A DNA stretch of 64,000 nucleotides from Candidatus Brevefilum sp. GTDB lineage: Bacteria > Chloroflexota > Anaerolineae > Anaerolineales > Anaerolineaceae. Where the stretch lies: assembly GCA_029210815.1 (NCBI GenBank), contig JARGGB010000003.1, forward strand, positions 16,643 through 80,642, written 5' to 3'. Positions 52,972-61,061 of the stretch are shown here, piece after piece. The notes under the pieces are model-generated. The model did not search any database, was not told where the DNA came from, and worked only from the letters and a program-made list of their open reading frames with translations. Both the position numbers and the translations under genes were made by a program. How positions within the stretch are numbered: position 1 is the first letter of the stretch; each line of letters opens with the position of its first letter.

Positions 52972-53811
52972 ATGTCAATTAAAGAGAGCATCAAAAAGAT
53001 TCTCCCTGAACCGGTATGGAAGCTGGCCTCTGACCGCTATTGGGCATGGTACAACCGTGACCGGCATTTGCTGGCACGTATTTTCTCGCCGGAATGGATG
53101 AGAAACAAAGGGCAATTGGAAACATGGCGTAATAAGTTTGAGGGGCAGCGCTGTTTTATTATTGGCAATGGACCAAGCTTGAAGCAAACGGATCTCAGTA
53201 AGCTGTCAAATGAATTCACCTTTGGGATGAACCGTATTTACCTGGCTTTTGACCAGTATGGTTTTATGACTTCCTGCCTTGTTTCCGTGAATGACCTGGT
53301 GCTTGAGCAGTGTCACGAGGATATGCGTGCTTTAGACCTTCCCAAATTTGTGACCTGGCGGTCACGTAAATATTTCCAAGCTTCGCCCGATACCATGTTT
53401 TTGGATACAGATTACACATTGCCCGAGGATTTTAATGGCGATGCCACAGGGCGCTTATTTGAGGGCTTTACTGTTACTTATGTATGCCTGCAGCTGGCGT
53501 ATTACATGGGTTTTAAGGAAGCAATTTTGATAGGTGTGGACCATAATTTTGTCACCAAAGGTCCAGCCAATACCACCGTTACTTCCCAGGGTGAGGACCC
53601 CAATCATTTTGCGGCGAATTATTTTGGCAAAGGATTCCGATGGCAGCTGCCGGACCTGGAAGGTTCAGAGCGTGCTTACCATATGGCAAAACAAGCCTAT
53701 CAGGTTGATGGGCGGCGAATTTTAGATGCAACTTTTGGCGGCAAATTAACAATTTTTCCCAAAGTTGATTATGACAAGCTTTTTAAAGGTGGTAAATCAC
53801 TAGATGAATGA
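52972..53811 (+). CDS. DUF115/Maf-like protein, possible nonulosonic acid transferase
   Basis: 279 aa. [18 protein letters not shown] near residue 62 and, later, [16 protein letters not shown] form the pattern shared by DUF115 (MptE-like, Maf flagellin glycosylation factor) and related to the GT42 sialyltransferase fold. Maf proteins attach pseudaminic or legionaminic acid to flagellins. No flagellar gene is in the window, so the acceptor may be another surface protein or glycan. It overlaps the next GT2 gene by 8 bp, showing tight coupling. Confidence 0.75.
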   Translation: MSIKESIKKILPEPVWKLASDRYWAWYNRDRHLLARIFSPEWMRNKGQLETWRNKFEGQRCFIIGNGPSLKQTDLSKLSNEFTFGMNRIYLAFDQYGFMTSCLVSVNDLVLEQCHEDMRALDLPKFVTWRSRKYFQASPDTMFLDTDYTLPEDFNGDATGRLFEGFTVTYVCLQLAYYMGFKEAILIGVDHNFVTKGPANTTVTSQGEDPNHFAANYFGKGFRWQLPDLEGSERAYHMAKQAYQVDGRRILDATFGGKLTIFPKVDYDKLFKGGKSLDE

Positions 53812-54796
53812 TTTAACAAAGCAGCCCCTCGTTTCGATCATCACCCCTTCGTTTAACCAGGCGGCATACCTGGAAGATACGATGCTTTCTGTGCTTTGTC
53901 AGGATTATCCAAAGATTGAATATATCGTGATTGACGGCGGGTCAACTGACGGCAGCCAGGAAATCATTCGCAAATACGAGGATCGGCTGGCTTACTGGAC
54001 CTCTGAAAAGGACCGGGGACAGGCGGAAGCGATCAATAAGGGCTTTCAACGGGCTTCCGGGGAGATCGTCGCCTGGATCAATTCCGATGACATGTACTAT
54101 CAATGTGATGTTGTTACCCAGGCAGCAGCGGCATTAACGGCTGAACCGAATCTGGGCATGGTTTATGGCAACGGCGTTATGGTGGATGGGGAAGGGTATT
54201 TACTTGACTGGCACCCTTATCGACAATATTCATTGGCGGATCTGCTGGCATTCAATGTCTTGCTGCAGCCAGCCGTATTCATGCGGCGTAGTGCATTGGA
54301 AAAAGCCGGCTACCTCAGGGCTGAAAGCCATTTGATCCTTGACCATGAATTGTGGGTTCGGATTGCCGCTAACTATCCCATTCATCATGTGGATGCCTAT
54401 TGGGCGGTTGAGCGAACCCATGAGGATGCAAAAACGATTGCACAGGCGGAGAACTTTGTTGACGAAGCCTTTGCCTTTATTGAAGAATTACGAACAAAAC
54501 CAGCATTTGCAAGTGTTTTTGAAAACCATCATCAAAAAATACGATCGGGTTTGCATGTTTTCTCCGCCCGGCGGTTGATTGATTCCGGCAAGCCAAAAGC
54601 AGCCCTCAGGCATTTTAAATATGCCTGGCATATTGAACCGGAATCTGTGCTTTCCGTCTGGTATAAATGGCTGCAAGCCCTGGGAGGGGCAATTGGACTG
54701 CAGGGTGTGTTTATTAAATATCGAGAAATTCGTCGTAAATTGCAGCACAAGAGGAAAAAACTTGTTGTGCAGGACAACAGGATTTATTGGGAATAA
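53804..54796 (+). CDS. GT2-family glycosyltransferase
   Basis: 330 aa. [33 protein letters not shown] and INSDDM (DXD equivalent) are classical GT2 motifs; [19 protein letters not shown] marks the WcaA-like branch. The C-terminal 100 residues are basic and partly hydrophobic. It overlaps the DUF115-like gene. Close relative of the gene at 54.9 kb. Confidence 0.88.
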   Translation: MNDLTKQPLVSIITPSFNQAAYLEDTMLSVLCQDYPKIEYIVIDGGSTDGSQEIIRKYEDRLAYWTSEKDRGQAEAINKGFQRASGEIVAWINSDDMYYQCDVVTQAAAALTAEPNLGMVYGNGVMVDGEGYLLDWHPYRQYSLADLLAFNVLLQPAVFMRRSALEKAGYLRAESHLILDHELWVRIAANYPIHHVDAYWAVERTHEDAKTIAQAENFVDEAFAFIEELRTKPAFASVFENHHQKIRSGLHVFSARRLIDSGKPKAALRHFKYAWHIEPESVLSVWYKWLQALGGAIGLQGVFIKYREIRRKLQHKRKKLVVQDNRIYWE

Positions 54797-54898
54797 TAAT
54801 TAATTTTGTTTACCTGCTTTTTATCAGCCCCCCAAGTATAATAAGGGCAATTTTAAAAAGTTCAATTTTCATATTATTTTATTGATCAGGCTGTTTTT

Positions 54899-55681
54899 AT
54901 GTCAACACCCAGGGTTTCCATCATAACACCATCCTTCAACCAGGCGAAGTTTTTACACCGCACGATTGAGTCTGTCCTGTCACAGGATTATCCAGATATT
55001 GAATACATCATCATAGACGGCGGGTCAACGGATGGCAGCCTTGAAATTATTAAAGACTTTGAAAGTCGGCTGGCATATTGGGAATCGATCCCCGATCATG
55101 GCCAGACGGATGCCATCAACAAGGGCTTTGCTAAGGCAAGTGGAAAATACCTGGCATGGTTAAATTCCGATGATATTTACCAGCCAGGGGCAATTACAGA
55201 GGCGGTGACTTACCTGGAAAATCACCCCGACGTGGGGATGGTTTATGGTGACTGCACTTTCATTGATGCCCAGGATCAGCGGATTGGGCTTTTCCCGGCT
55301 GCCCAAACGGATTATGCCCGTCTGCGGCGTGGTTATGTGCATATTCCCCAGCAGTCTTCGTTTTTCAGAACAGATCTTTGGAAAAAGGTTGGTCCATTGG
55401 ATCCATCCTTTTATTTTGCAATGGATTATGATTTGTGGGTCAGGCTGGCAGGTGAAGCGCCCCTGGTTTATTTGCCCGGTCATTTATGGGCAAGTTTCAG
55501 GCTGCACGGCGATGCAAAAACCATCGCGGCTGATGATCGCTGCTGGCCGGAGATGCTGCGAGTGCATTACCGTGAGGGCGGACACTGGCTGTCACCCATC
55601 GTGATTAAATATGGCATCCGACGTATGGTCGCGCCGCTGATCAACTGGCGGCGAAAACGGATGTTTGATAAAAATCACTAG
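54899..55681 (+). CDS. GT2-family glycosyltransferase, paralog of the previous gene
   Basis: 260 aa with [33 protein letters not shown] and LNSDDIYQPG. It shares most motifs with the 53.8-kb gene but lacks its C-terminal extension, so the pair probably arose by duplication. A TATAAT at 54837-54842 in the 102-bp gap suggests an extra promoter. Confidence 0.88.
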   Translation: MSTPRVSIITPSFNQAKFLHRTIESVLSQDYPDIEYIIIDGGSTDGSLEIIKDFESRLAYWESIPDHGQTDAINKGFAKASGKYLAWLNSDDIYQPGAITEAVTYLENHPDVGMVYGDCTFIDAQDQRIGLFPAAQTDYARLRRGYVHIPQQSSFFRTDLWKKVGPLDPSFYFAMDYDLWVRLAGEAPLVYLPGHLWASFRLHGDAKTIAADDRCWPEMLRVHYREGGHWLSPIVIKYGIRRMVAPLINWRRKRMFDKNH

Positions 55682-55725
55682 CATCAATAAGGCCAATTAT
55701 GTTTGCACCAAAATCGGAGGATAGG

Positions 55726-56091
55726 ATGAAAGAACAATTTACTAGGTTCCTGGATAAATTTCGAAAAGATGATCAACTAAGTTTTGGCGGGATCATCGAA
55801 AATCTGCGTTTGATCTTTCGCTTAATGAAGGATCCGCGTGTCAACTCGCTGTTGAAACTCCTGCCGATTGGGGCATTGCTTTATTTGATTATCCCGATTG
55901 ATTTTCTTCCGATCAACCCGCTGGAGGATGCTGTTGTCCTGTGGTTGGGTGGAGCCCTGTTCATTGAGCTCTGCCCTGATGCTATCGTGCAGGAACATCG
56001 CCTTGCTTTGCAGCAATCAAAAAGCGGTGTGGAAATTGGCGAGGAGAAATCATCCGATGTGGTGGATGCTGAATACAAAGATGTTCAATAA
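55726..56091 (+). CDS. DUF1232 membrane protein
   Basis: 121 aa from ATG 55726, where GGAGG lies 5 nt upstream; the track start 55699 lacks a site. One or two hydrophobic segments include LLYLIIPIDFLPINPLED, the DUF1232 signature, followed by an acidic tail. The family has no settled role. It closes the long plus-strand series. Confidence 0.85.
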   Translation: MKEQFTRFLDKFRKDDQLSFGGIIENLRLIFRLMKDPRVNSLLKLLPIGALLYLIIPIDFLPINPLEDAVVLWLGGALFIELCPDAIVQEHRLALQQSKSGVEIGEEKSSDVVDAEYKDVQ

Positions 56092-56132
56092 ACTGACGGG
56101 CAGCATTTTGGGTTCTTTTGATTGAAAAAGTT

Positions 56133-56160
56133 TTGATGATGAAATTTGATGTGTTATAAT
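56133..56160 (+). promoter_or_regulatory. Promoter TTGATG-16-TATAAT
   Basis: TTGATG at 56133-56138 and TATAAT at 56155-56160, 47 nt before the GTG start of the Cys-rich gene. The sequence GAAATTTGAT just before the -10 is repeated at 50385. Confidence 0.55.
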
Positions 56161-56207
56161 CTGTTTATCATTTATTGGTAGTTGCGTTTTCTAAACCGGA
56201 GGTAAGT

Positions 56208-56453
56208 GTGGCTTATCGAAATTGGGAAGTATTAAAAATCTCCTATTGTGAACGTGCAGGGGAAGAAGTTGCTCTTGAAGCTGAGATCGTTTATCCTGCA
56301 ACCTTTTTACCCGAACAAGCACCCAGGATCATGGCGCACCGCTGTTCGCGTGGGCTTGCCTGCAACAGCTTCCATCAGCCGGGATGCTGCTGGTCGGGAA
56401 CCAATCCCGGATATGATCCCTTCAAAGAACCCGAGGTTGAAAAACCTGCGTAA
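56208..56453 (+). CDS. Small Cys-rich protein of unknown function, 81 aa
   Basis: GTG 56208 has GGAGG at 5-nt spacing, so I prefer it to the track's TTG 56175. The product begins AYRNWEVLKISYCERAGEEV. It has a C-terminal Cys/His cluster HRCSRGLACNSFHQPGCCW with five cysteines, which suggests metal binding or a redox site. No signal peptide. It has its own promoter and a terminator. Not recognised. Confidence 0.7.
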   Translation: MAYRNWEVLKISYCERAGEEVALEAEIVYPATFLPEQAPRIMAHRCSRGLACNSFHQPGCCWSGTNPGYDPFKEPEVEKPA

Positions 56454-56468
56454 AAATAACCTCACCAA

Positions 56469-56506
56469 CACAAACTCAAAACGCCCGCAAGGGCGCTTTG
56501 TGTTTA
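56469..56506 (+). terminator. Intrinsic terminator of the Cys-rich gene
   Basis: CACAAA and TTTGTG arms enclose the inner stem CGCCC-GCAA-GGGCG, followed by GTTT. The GCAA tetraloop makes it stable. Confidence 0.65.
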
Positions 56507-56578
56507 AATGCATGTTAGTTATGTATGGCTGCGTCATCCCACGCAGTTTCACTTCGCTCCAAGGGAAGGATTGTTTTA

Positions 56579-56742
56579 TCAGGTTGGAAACCTGACCTAC
56601 GGAAGAGTAATTGGTCCTTTGTAGGTCACGTATGGTTGCGTTAGCAACCTACGTGACACTGTTGCTGTAACTCTTATTCTAATCCGCAGGGTTAAAGAGC
56701 ATCTAAACTTATGGTTTTGTCAGGTTGGAAACCTGACCTACG
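56579..56742. repeat. Duplicated palindromic intergenic element with a hairpin between copies
   Basis: TCAGGTTGGAAACCTGACCT and ACG follow each other at 56579-56601 and identically at 56720-56742; each contains the palindrome CAGGTT-GGA-AACCTG. Between them GTCACGTATGGTTGC and GCAACCTACGTGAC (about 56625-56657) can form a long imperfect hairpin that reuses GTAGGTCA pieces of the element. No gene is seen in the 415-bp gap. Confidence 0.75.
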
Positions 56743-56823
56743 AAGTCTTTGGTGTTTTCGCGCTAGCAACTTTCGTTAAAAGATTAATTAATCTGCATTG
56801 GCGCTTATTCGCCCTGTTAAATT

Positions 56824-56850
56824 AAAAAGGGCAGGCACGGAGACCTGCCC
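56824..56850 (-). terminator. Intrinsic terminator of kbl
   Basis: On the minus strand GGGCAGG-TCTCCGTG-CCTGCCC is followed by TTTTT, 18 bp after the kbl stop. Confidence 0.8.
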
Positions 56851-56868
56851 CTACGTTTGAATGGAGAC

Positions 56869-58050
56869 TTAGATTACTTCAAGTTCCTTGCCGACTTTTT
56901 CAAAGGCTTTCAGTGATTGCGCAATGTCGTCATCGGTATGCGCAGCCGAGATCATCACACGGATGCGTGCCTGACCCACGGGAACCGTTGGGTAGCCTAA
57001 AGCCATCGCAAAGACTTTTTCTTCATACAGCTTGCGGCTGAATTCTCTTGCCAATTTGGCACTTCCCAGCATCACTGGCGTGATCGGGGTCATGCTTTTG
57101 CCGGTGTCAAAGCCCAGAGATTCCATTTCACCCTTGAAGGTGGCGGCATTTGCCCAGAGTCTGTCAACCAGTTTGGTGGATTCTTCAAGAATATCAATGG
57201 CTGCAATGGTCGCAGCAACATCGGGCACGGTCACAGCAGACGAGAACAGGAAGGGCCGCCCACGCTGGCGCAGCCACTGGATGATCTTTGCATCTCCGGC
57301 AACGACGCCGCCCATGACGCCAAAGGCTTTTGAAAAGGTACCAACCTCAATATCAACCTTGCCGTGCAGCTTGAAATGATCCACAATACCGCGGCCACCT
57401 TCACCCAGCACACCTTCACCGTGGGCATCATCTACCATCAATATCAAGTCATATTTCTCTGCGATTTCAGTTAGCTTGTCCAGCGGCGGGTAGTCGCCAT
57501 CCATGGAGAAGACGCCATCCGTTACGATCAATCCTCTGCGATAACTGCCTTTGTTTTCCATGATCACAGTTTCCAATGACGCCGGGTCAGCGTGATCATA
57601 GCGCTTGATGGTCGCTCCAGAAAGCCGGCAGCCGTCGATGATCGAGGCATGATTGAGGGCATCCGAGAAGATTATATCCTCCTTGCCCATCAATGCAGGA
57701 ATGGTCCCCGTGTTGGCGGTAAAACCAGATTGGAAGGTGATTGCATCTTCCACCCGCTTGAATTTGGCAATGCGGCGCTCCAATTCAAGGTGCAGGTCCA
57801 TGGTGCCGGCAATGGTGCGGACTGCGCCGGGTCCAACGCCGTATTTTTCCATGGCTTCTTTGGCTGCGTTGACCAATCGGGGGTGGTTGGCTAAACCAAG
57901 ATAATTGTTCGAACAAAAATTGAGGACTCGTTTTCCGTCAACGACAAGCCAGGCGCCCTGTGGTGAGCCCAGGGTGCGGATTTCATTGTAAAGCCCGGAA
58001 TCTCTCAGGCTTTGCAGTTCCTCGTCGATCCATTTGAGTTTAGATGACAT
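56869..58050 (-). CDS. kbl: Glycine C-acetyltransferase (2-amino-3-ketobutyrate CoA ligase)
   Basis: PLP enzyme that, with threonine dehydrogenase, converts threonine to glycine and acetyl-CoA. Motifs include [45 protein letters not shown] and the PLP-lysine block [14 protein letters not shown] (about residue 240). The 393-aa length is standard. Closely related alpha-oxoamine synthases (KAS/BioF/SPT) are alternatives, but the sequence matches Kbl best. No tdh is nearby. Single-gene transcript with its own terminator. Confidence 0.9.
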   Translation of the reverse strand: MSSKLKWIDEELQSLRDSGLYNEIRTLGSPQGAWLVVDGKRVLNFCSNNYLGLANHPRLVNAAKEAMEKYGVGPGAVRTIAGTMDLHLELERRIAKFKRVEDAITFQSGFTANTGTIPALMGKEDIIFSDALNHASIIDGCRLSGATIKRYDHADPASLETVIMENKGSYRRGLIVTDGVFSMDGDYPPLDKLTEIAEKYDLILMVDDAHGEGVLGEGGRGIVDHFKLHGKVDIEVGTFSKAFGVMGGVVAGDAKIIQWLRQRGRPFLFSSAVTVPDVAATIAAIDILEESTKLVDRLWANAATFKGEMESLGFDTGKSMTPITPVMLGSAKLAREFSRKLYEEKVFAMALGYPTVPVGQARIRVMISAAHTDDDIAQSLKAFEKVGKELEVI

Positions 58051-58167
58051 AGCTCCCTCTATCGGTAGTGGTTGAATAAATGATTACGATAACATTATAC
58101 AGTAAATCTTTTGCCCACTGGAAGTTTTTATCAGATTTTTCTGATGATTGGCAAAAGCACTTTGAAT

Positions 58168-60306
58168 CTACTCAAAGGAAACTTCCCATAAATGAACATG
58201 GGCAATTTCACCATCATGGGGGTTTAAGATCTCGATTTCCAATTGGTCTATTGAAAGGGTAGTTCCAAATGTGAAGCTGATGTCCCTGGCGGTCGGCGAA
58301 CTCCCCACCTGGCGGGTAATCTTTTGGCGTTGATTTCCGCCTGAAACTGCGCTGACGGTGATTTGGGTGGGTGTGCCGCCGATTCTGAGGGTCACTGAAT
58401 TGATCGGCTTCATTTCGGAAAATGTCACAATGAGTTTAAGGGGGTTTGCCTCAAAGGTGCGGATCAGGCTGGTTGGATCACCATCAAATGCAGCCTGGAT
58501 TTCATTAATATCCAGTTCGGGATAGGCAACCTGGACATTTTCACCATGCCATACGACGTCTTCTGAGCGCAGCGTCTGGCGCGCTTCCCGTTCAACAGCC
58601 AGGATTTCTTTGATGTTTGGTACGTATGCCAGTCTGACGAAATAAAAACCTGTACTGCCGTCCGGATACGGAAGGGTTTCTTCTATTCTGACGTCAGTGA
58701 ATTTGCCGGACTCCGCAATCCATGCCAGATCTTCTTCGGTCATGATGAACAGGGTATGCGCATCAAGAGGCTTGTAGCTCAGCCCATAGGCGTTGATATT
58801 GCCCATTTCCAGGTTGGGAATCCCATCCCCGAAAAAGCGCAGGAACACATCGGTGCCGTTCGCCCAGGTTGAACTGACCAGCACCTTTGTGTCTGGTTGG
58901 AACCGGGCAATCTCAACCGCCCGGGTAAAGACCTGCTGCGCCCCGTACTGCATACCGCTCAAGCCGTAATCGGTGTACCATGTCGGGCTGTTTACCAGGG
59001 CGTCGGACAACATCCAGAAGCTGCTCAAAGCCAGGAGCAAAAAGGTGAGGCTACCAAGGATTTGAGGTTTTATATGCCACTGAAGGATAATCCAGGTATA
59101 CACTTTATCAAACCCAATAGCAATTAGCAGTGCTGCTGGGAGGATGAAAACCAAGCCCCGAGTGATGCCCCAATCCACGATGGCAGCACCGCTGGGAGCT
59201 GCAAGTAAAGCAAACAGCAGCACGCGATGTGCTGGGTCTTTGAAGCGCTTGATGGTGTGGACCAGGCCTATGATGAAGAAGGGAAAAGTCCCCCACAGGA
59301 TATGCCCATAGGCTTTCATGGTATGGCGGTCCAGATCGAACTGATTGGAAAACAGCCAGGTGGGAAGCGTAATATTCGGTGCCAGTCTCTCAAGGATTGA
59401 AGGCCTGGGATAAAACCAGTAGAAGGGGTTGAATCCTTTGAGATAGCGAATTGTAAAAGCAGCGAGCTTTTCTGTAGGCGGGATGTTTTTTACCCAATAT
59501 GAATTGAGCAGGCTCAGGTGGTAGAGGAGCTCATTTTTGTGAGTTAGCGTGAATCGGAGGTAAGGGAATGCAAGCAAGCCCAGCAAAACCATGCCAAGCA
59601 GGGCGGTCTTTCTATGCTTGAGGTGATAGCGGGCATCTGCGACCAGCAAGCACAGACCGGTCAGGACGACAATCATCTGTCCCGGACTGTAGGCGTAAAA
59701 AGCAAGCGCACCAAAGATCAGGGCAGGGTAGAGTCTGTTGAGTTTCCCCTGCCTGTAGGACAGGTAGCAATACAAAAAAGGGGCAAACATGGATGCCATC
59801 AGAACAGTTTCAAAGGCTGTTCTTGAATGAAGGAACCAGGCGGGTGTGATAGCAAGCAGGAGCGGTGCAGTCCACCAAAGCCGATTCTTCACGTGGTCCC
59901 GCAAGATCAAACCCAGGAAGATGGGGGTAAACAGGCTCAGGACAGCGGATGTAGCCCGGGTGACCCAGACGGATTTGCCAAACAGCAGGGTGGGGATCAC
60001 CTGGGCATAGACCGAAAGGCTCAGGTTGTACGGACCGCCGTTTTCAAAAAAAGTCGGCAGGAAGAACCCTTGAGGGTCGCGGAAACCGTTGGCAAGCAGG
60101 TCGGCAGCATGCTGGGATTGAATGGCTTCATCGGTGAAAAAGAAGATCGGGAAATCTGGCAGGCGGATCAGTCTAGTGAGGAGGTAGACGGCAAGGGAGA
60201 GAATAAATAAGCCTACAGCCAAGCATTTCTCATTTTCAGGTTCAACTTTGTGCACCTGTTCGTCTGTTATTTGCAGTGAGGGATGGTGGTTGTCATTAAA
60301 GGACAT
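58168..60306 (-). CDS. GT-C membrane glycosyltransferase with C-terminal beta-sandwich
   Basis: 712 aa. About eleven hydrophobic segments fill residues 30-430. The first outer loop has FFFTDEAIQSQHAADLL, with the acidic pair typical of PMT/ArnT-type GT-C enzymes, and later FLPTFFENGGPYNLSL. The soluble C-terminal half ends in a discoidin-like or carbohydrate-binding beta-sandwich (NSVTLRIGGTPTQITVSAVS). Probably glycosylates proteins or lipids from a polyprenyl-phosphate sugar on the outer face. It is divergent from the large secreted repeat protein 755 bp away, a possible acceptor. Confidence 0.75.
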   Translation of the reverse strand: MSFNDNHHPSLQITDEQVHKVEPENEKCLAVGLFILSLAVYLLTRLIRLPDFPIFFFTDEAIQSQHAADLLANGFRDPQGFFLPTFFENGGPYNLSLSVYAQVIPTLLFGKSVWVTRATSAVLSLFTPIFLGLILRDHVKNRLWWTAPLLLAITPAWFLHSRTAFETVLMASMFAPFLYCYLSYRQGKLNRLYPALIFGALAFYAYSPGQMIVVLTGLCLLVADARYHLKHRKTALLGMVLLGLLAFPYLRFTLTHKNELLYHLSLLNSYWVKNIPPTEKLAAFTIRYLKGFNPFYWFYPRPSILERLAPNITLPTWLFSNQFDLDRHTMKAYGHILWGTFPFFIIGLVHTIKRFKDPAHRVLLFALLAAPSGAAIVDWGITRGLVFILPAALLIAIGFDKVYTWIILQWHIKPQILGSLTFLLLALSSFWMLSDALVNSPTWYTDYGLSGMQYGAQQVFTRAVEIARFQPDTKVLVSSTWANGTDVFLRFFGDGIPNLEMGNINAYGLSYKPLDAHTLFIMTEEDLAWIAESGKFTDVRIEETLPYPDGSTGFYFVRLAYVPNIKEILAVEREARQTLRSEDVVWHGENVQVAYPELDINEIQAAFDGDPTSLIRTFEANPLKLIVTFSEMKPINSVTLRIGGTPTQITVSAVSGGNQRQKITRQVGSSPTARDISFTFGTTLSIDQLEIEILNPHDGEIAHVHLWEVSFE

Positions 60307-60804
60307 GGACGTGTTCCGTGTGAAGGTTTGTCCAGATTATAGCACGATAAAGGTCGAGACCTGCTGAACCAACCAAGTATGAGGTGGAATAATCGAATGA
60401 ATCTAAATCTAATTAACTGAAATAATATGTAGAACTATTAATTATCTCTTAAATAACCTGATATTTTAAGGTTGTTCTATACCAAAACAGTGGAAAAGAT
60501 CAGGGAAATTTTATATAATAGCGGTATCAGAAATAAGTAGGGATTATCGAATTGTTGATCAGGGGATTGACGTTCATTTTCACCTTCATTGTTGTTTATC
60601 ATGCTCCCTCCTCACTATAAATAAATATATCCTTCATCGTGGACGACGTCCTGCCTTAATTTCTTTAATCGGAAGGCATTGGTTTTAAGTTCAGCGATAT
60701 TTTTGCTAAGCCATCCTTATTTTTGCATATGAAAAGGATGACATTCCTCCTGTTTTTAGGATATTTTAAGGTTAAAGATTAATATTACTCTGGACAAATA
60801 ATAA

Positions 60805-60832
60805 AAGGAGGTTTATGATTAAATTCAGTTAA
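60805..60832 (+). other. Consensus Shine-Dalgarno with a 5-codon mini-ORF
   Basis: AAGGAGG (60805-60811), then ATG ATT AAA TTC AGT TAA (60815-60832). The spacing is only 3 nt. The sense codons encode MIKFS. Confidence 0.4.
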
Positions 60833-60972
60833 ACATTTAGGGCAATTGATGCCTGAGGTGGAAATTAGACGCATCGACATTCATTCCATCTACCCTTTGT
60901 AAAAAGCTCCTGATTGATCCTGCAAGGTGATGATTTTGTCCAGAAATCTTTACCGGTTTTGGTTTCGTGTTT

Positions 60973-61027
60973 AAGGAGGTGCATGGGAAAAATAATTTTT
61001 CAAGAAAAACTCAATTTTTCACCATAA
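60973..61027 (+). other. Consensus Shine-Dalgarno with a 14-codon mini-ORF
   Basis: AAGGAGG (60973-60979), then ATG at 60983 and 14 codons (MGKIIFQEKLNFSP) ending TAA 61025-61027, 34 nt before the large gene. It could be a leader peptide or a ribosome-binding stabiliser of the mRNA. Confidence 0.4.
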
Positions 61028-61061
61028 AATTTTGAGAGAACTGATAAGGGAGAGTGATGAA

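Larger units (their letters stand above)
60307..61061. promoter_or_regulatory. Long AT-rich leader region before the large secreted protein
   Basis: No full-size gene fits in these 755 bp. TATAAT at 60514-60519 may be a -10 (weak -35). Two consensus Shine-Dalgarno sequences with very short ORFs lie inside (60805 and 60973). GGGAGAG precedes ATG 61062. If transcription starts near 60525, the leader would exceed 500 nt, long enough for RNA-level control; no known riboswitch was recognised. Confidence 0.5.

Noticed and set aside
56248-56595. 115-aa ORF overlapping the Cys-rich gene
   Set aside because: No ribosome site; it runs through the terminator hairpin and a repeat element, whereas the 56208 frame has a GGAGG and a promoter.
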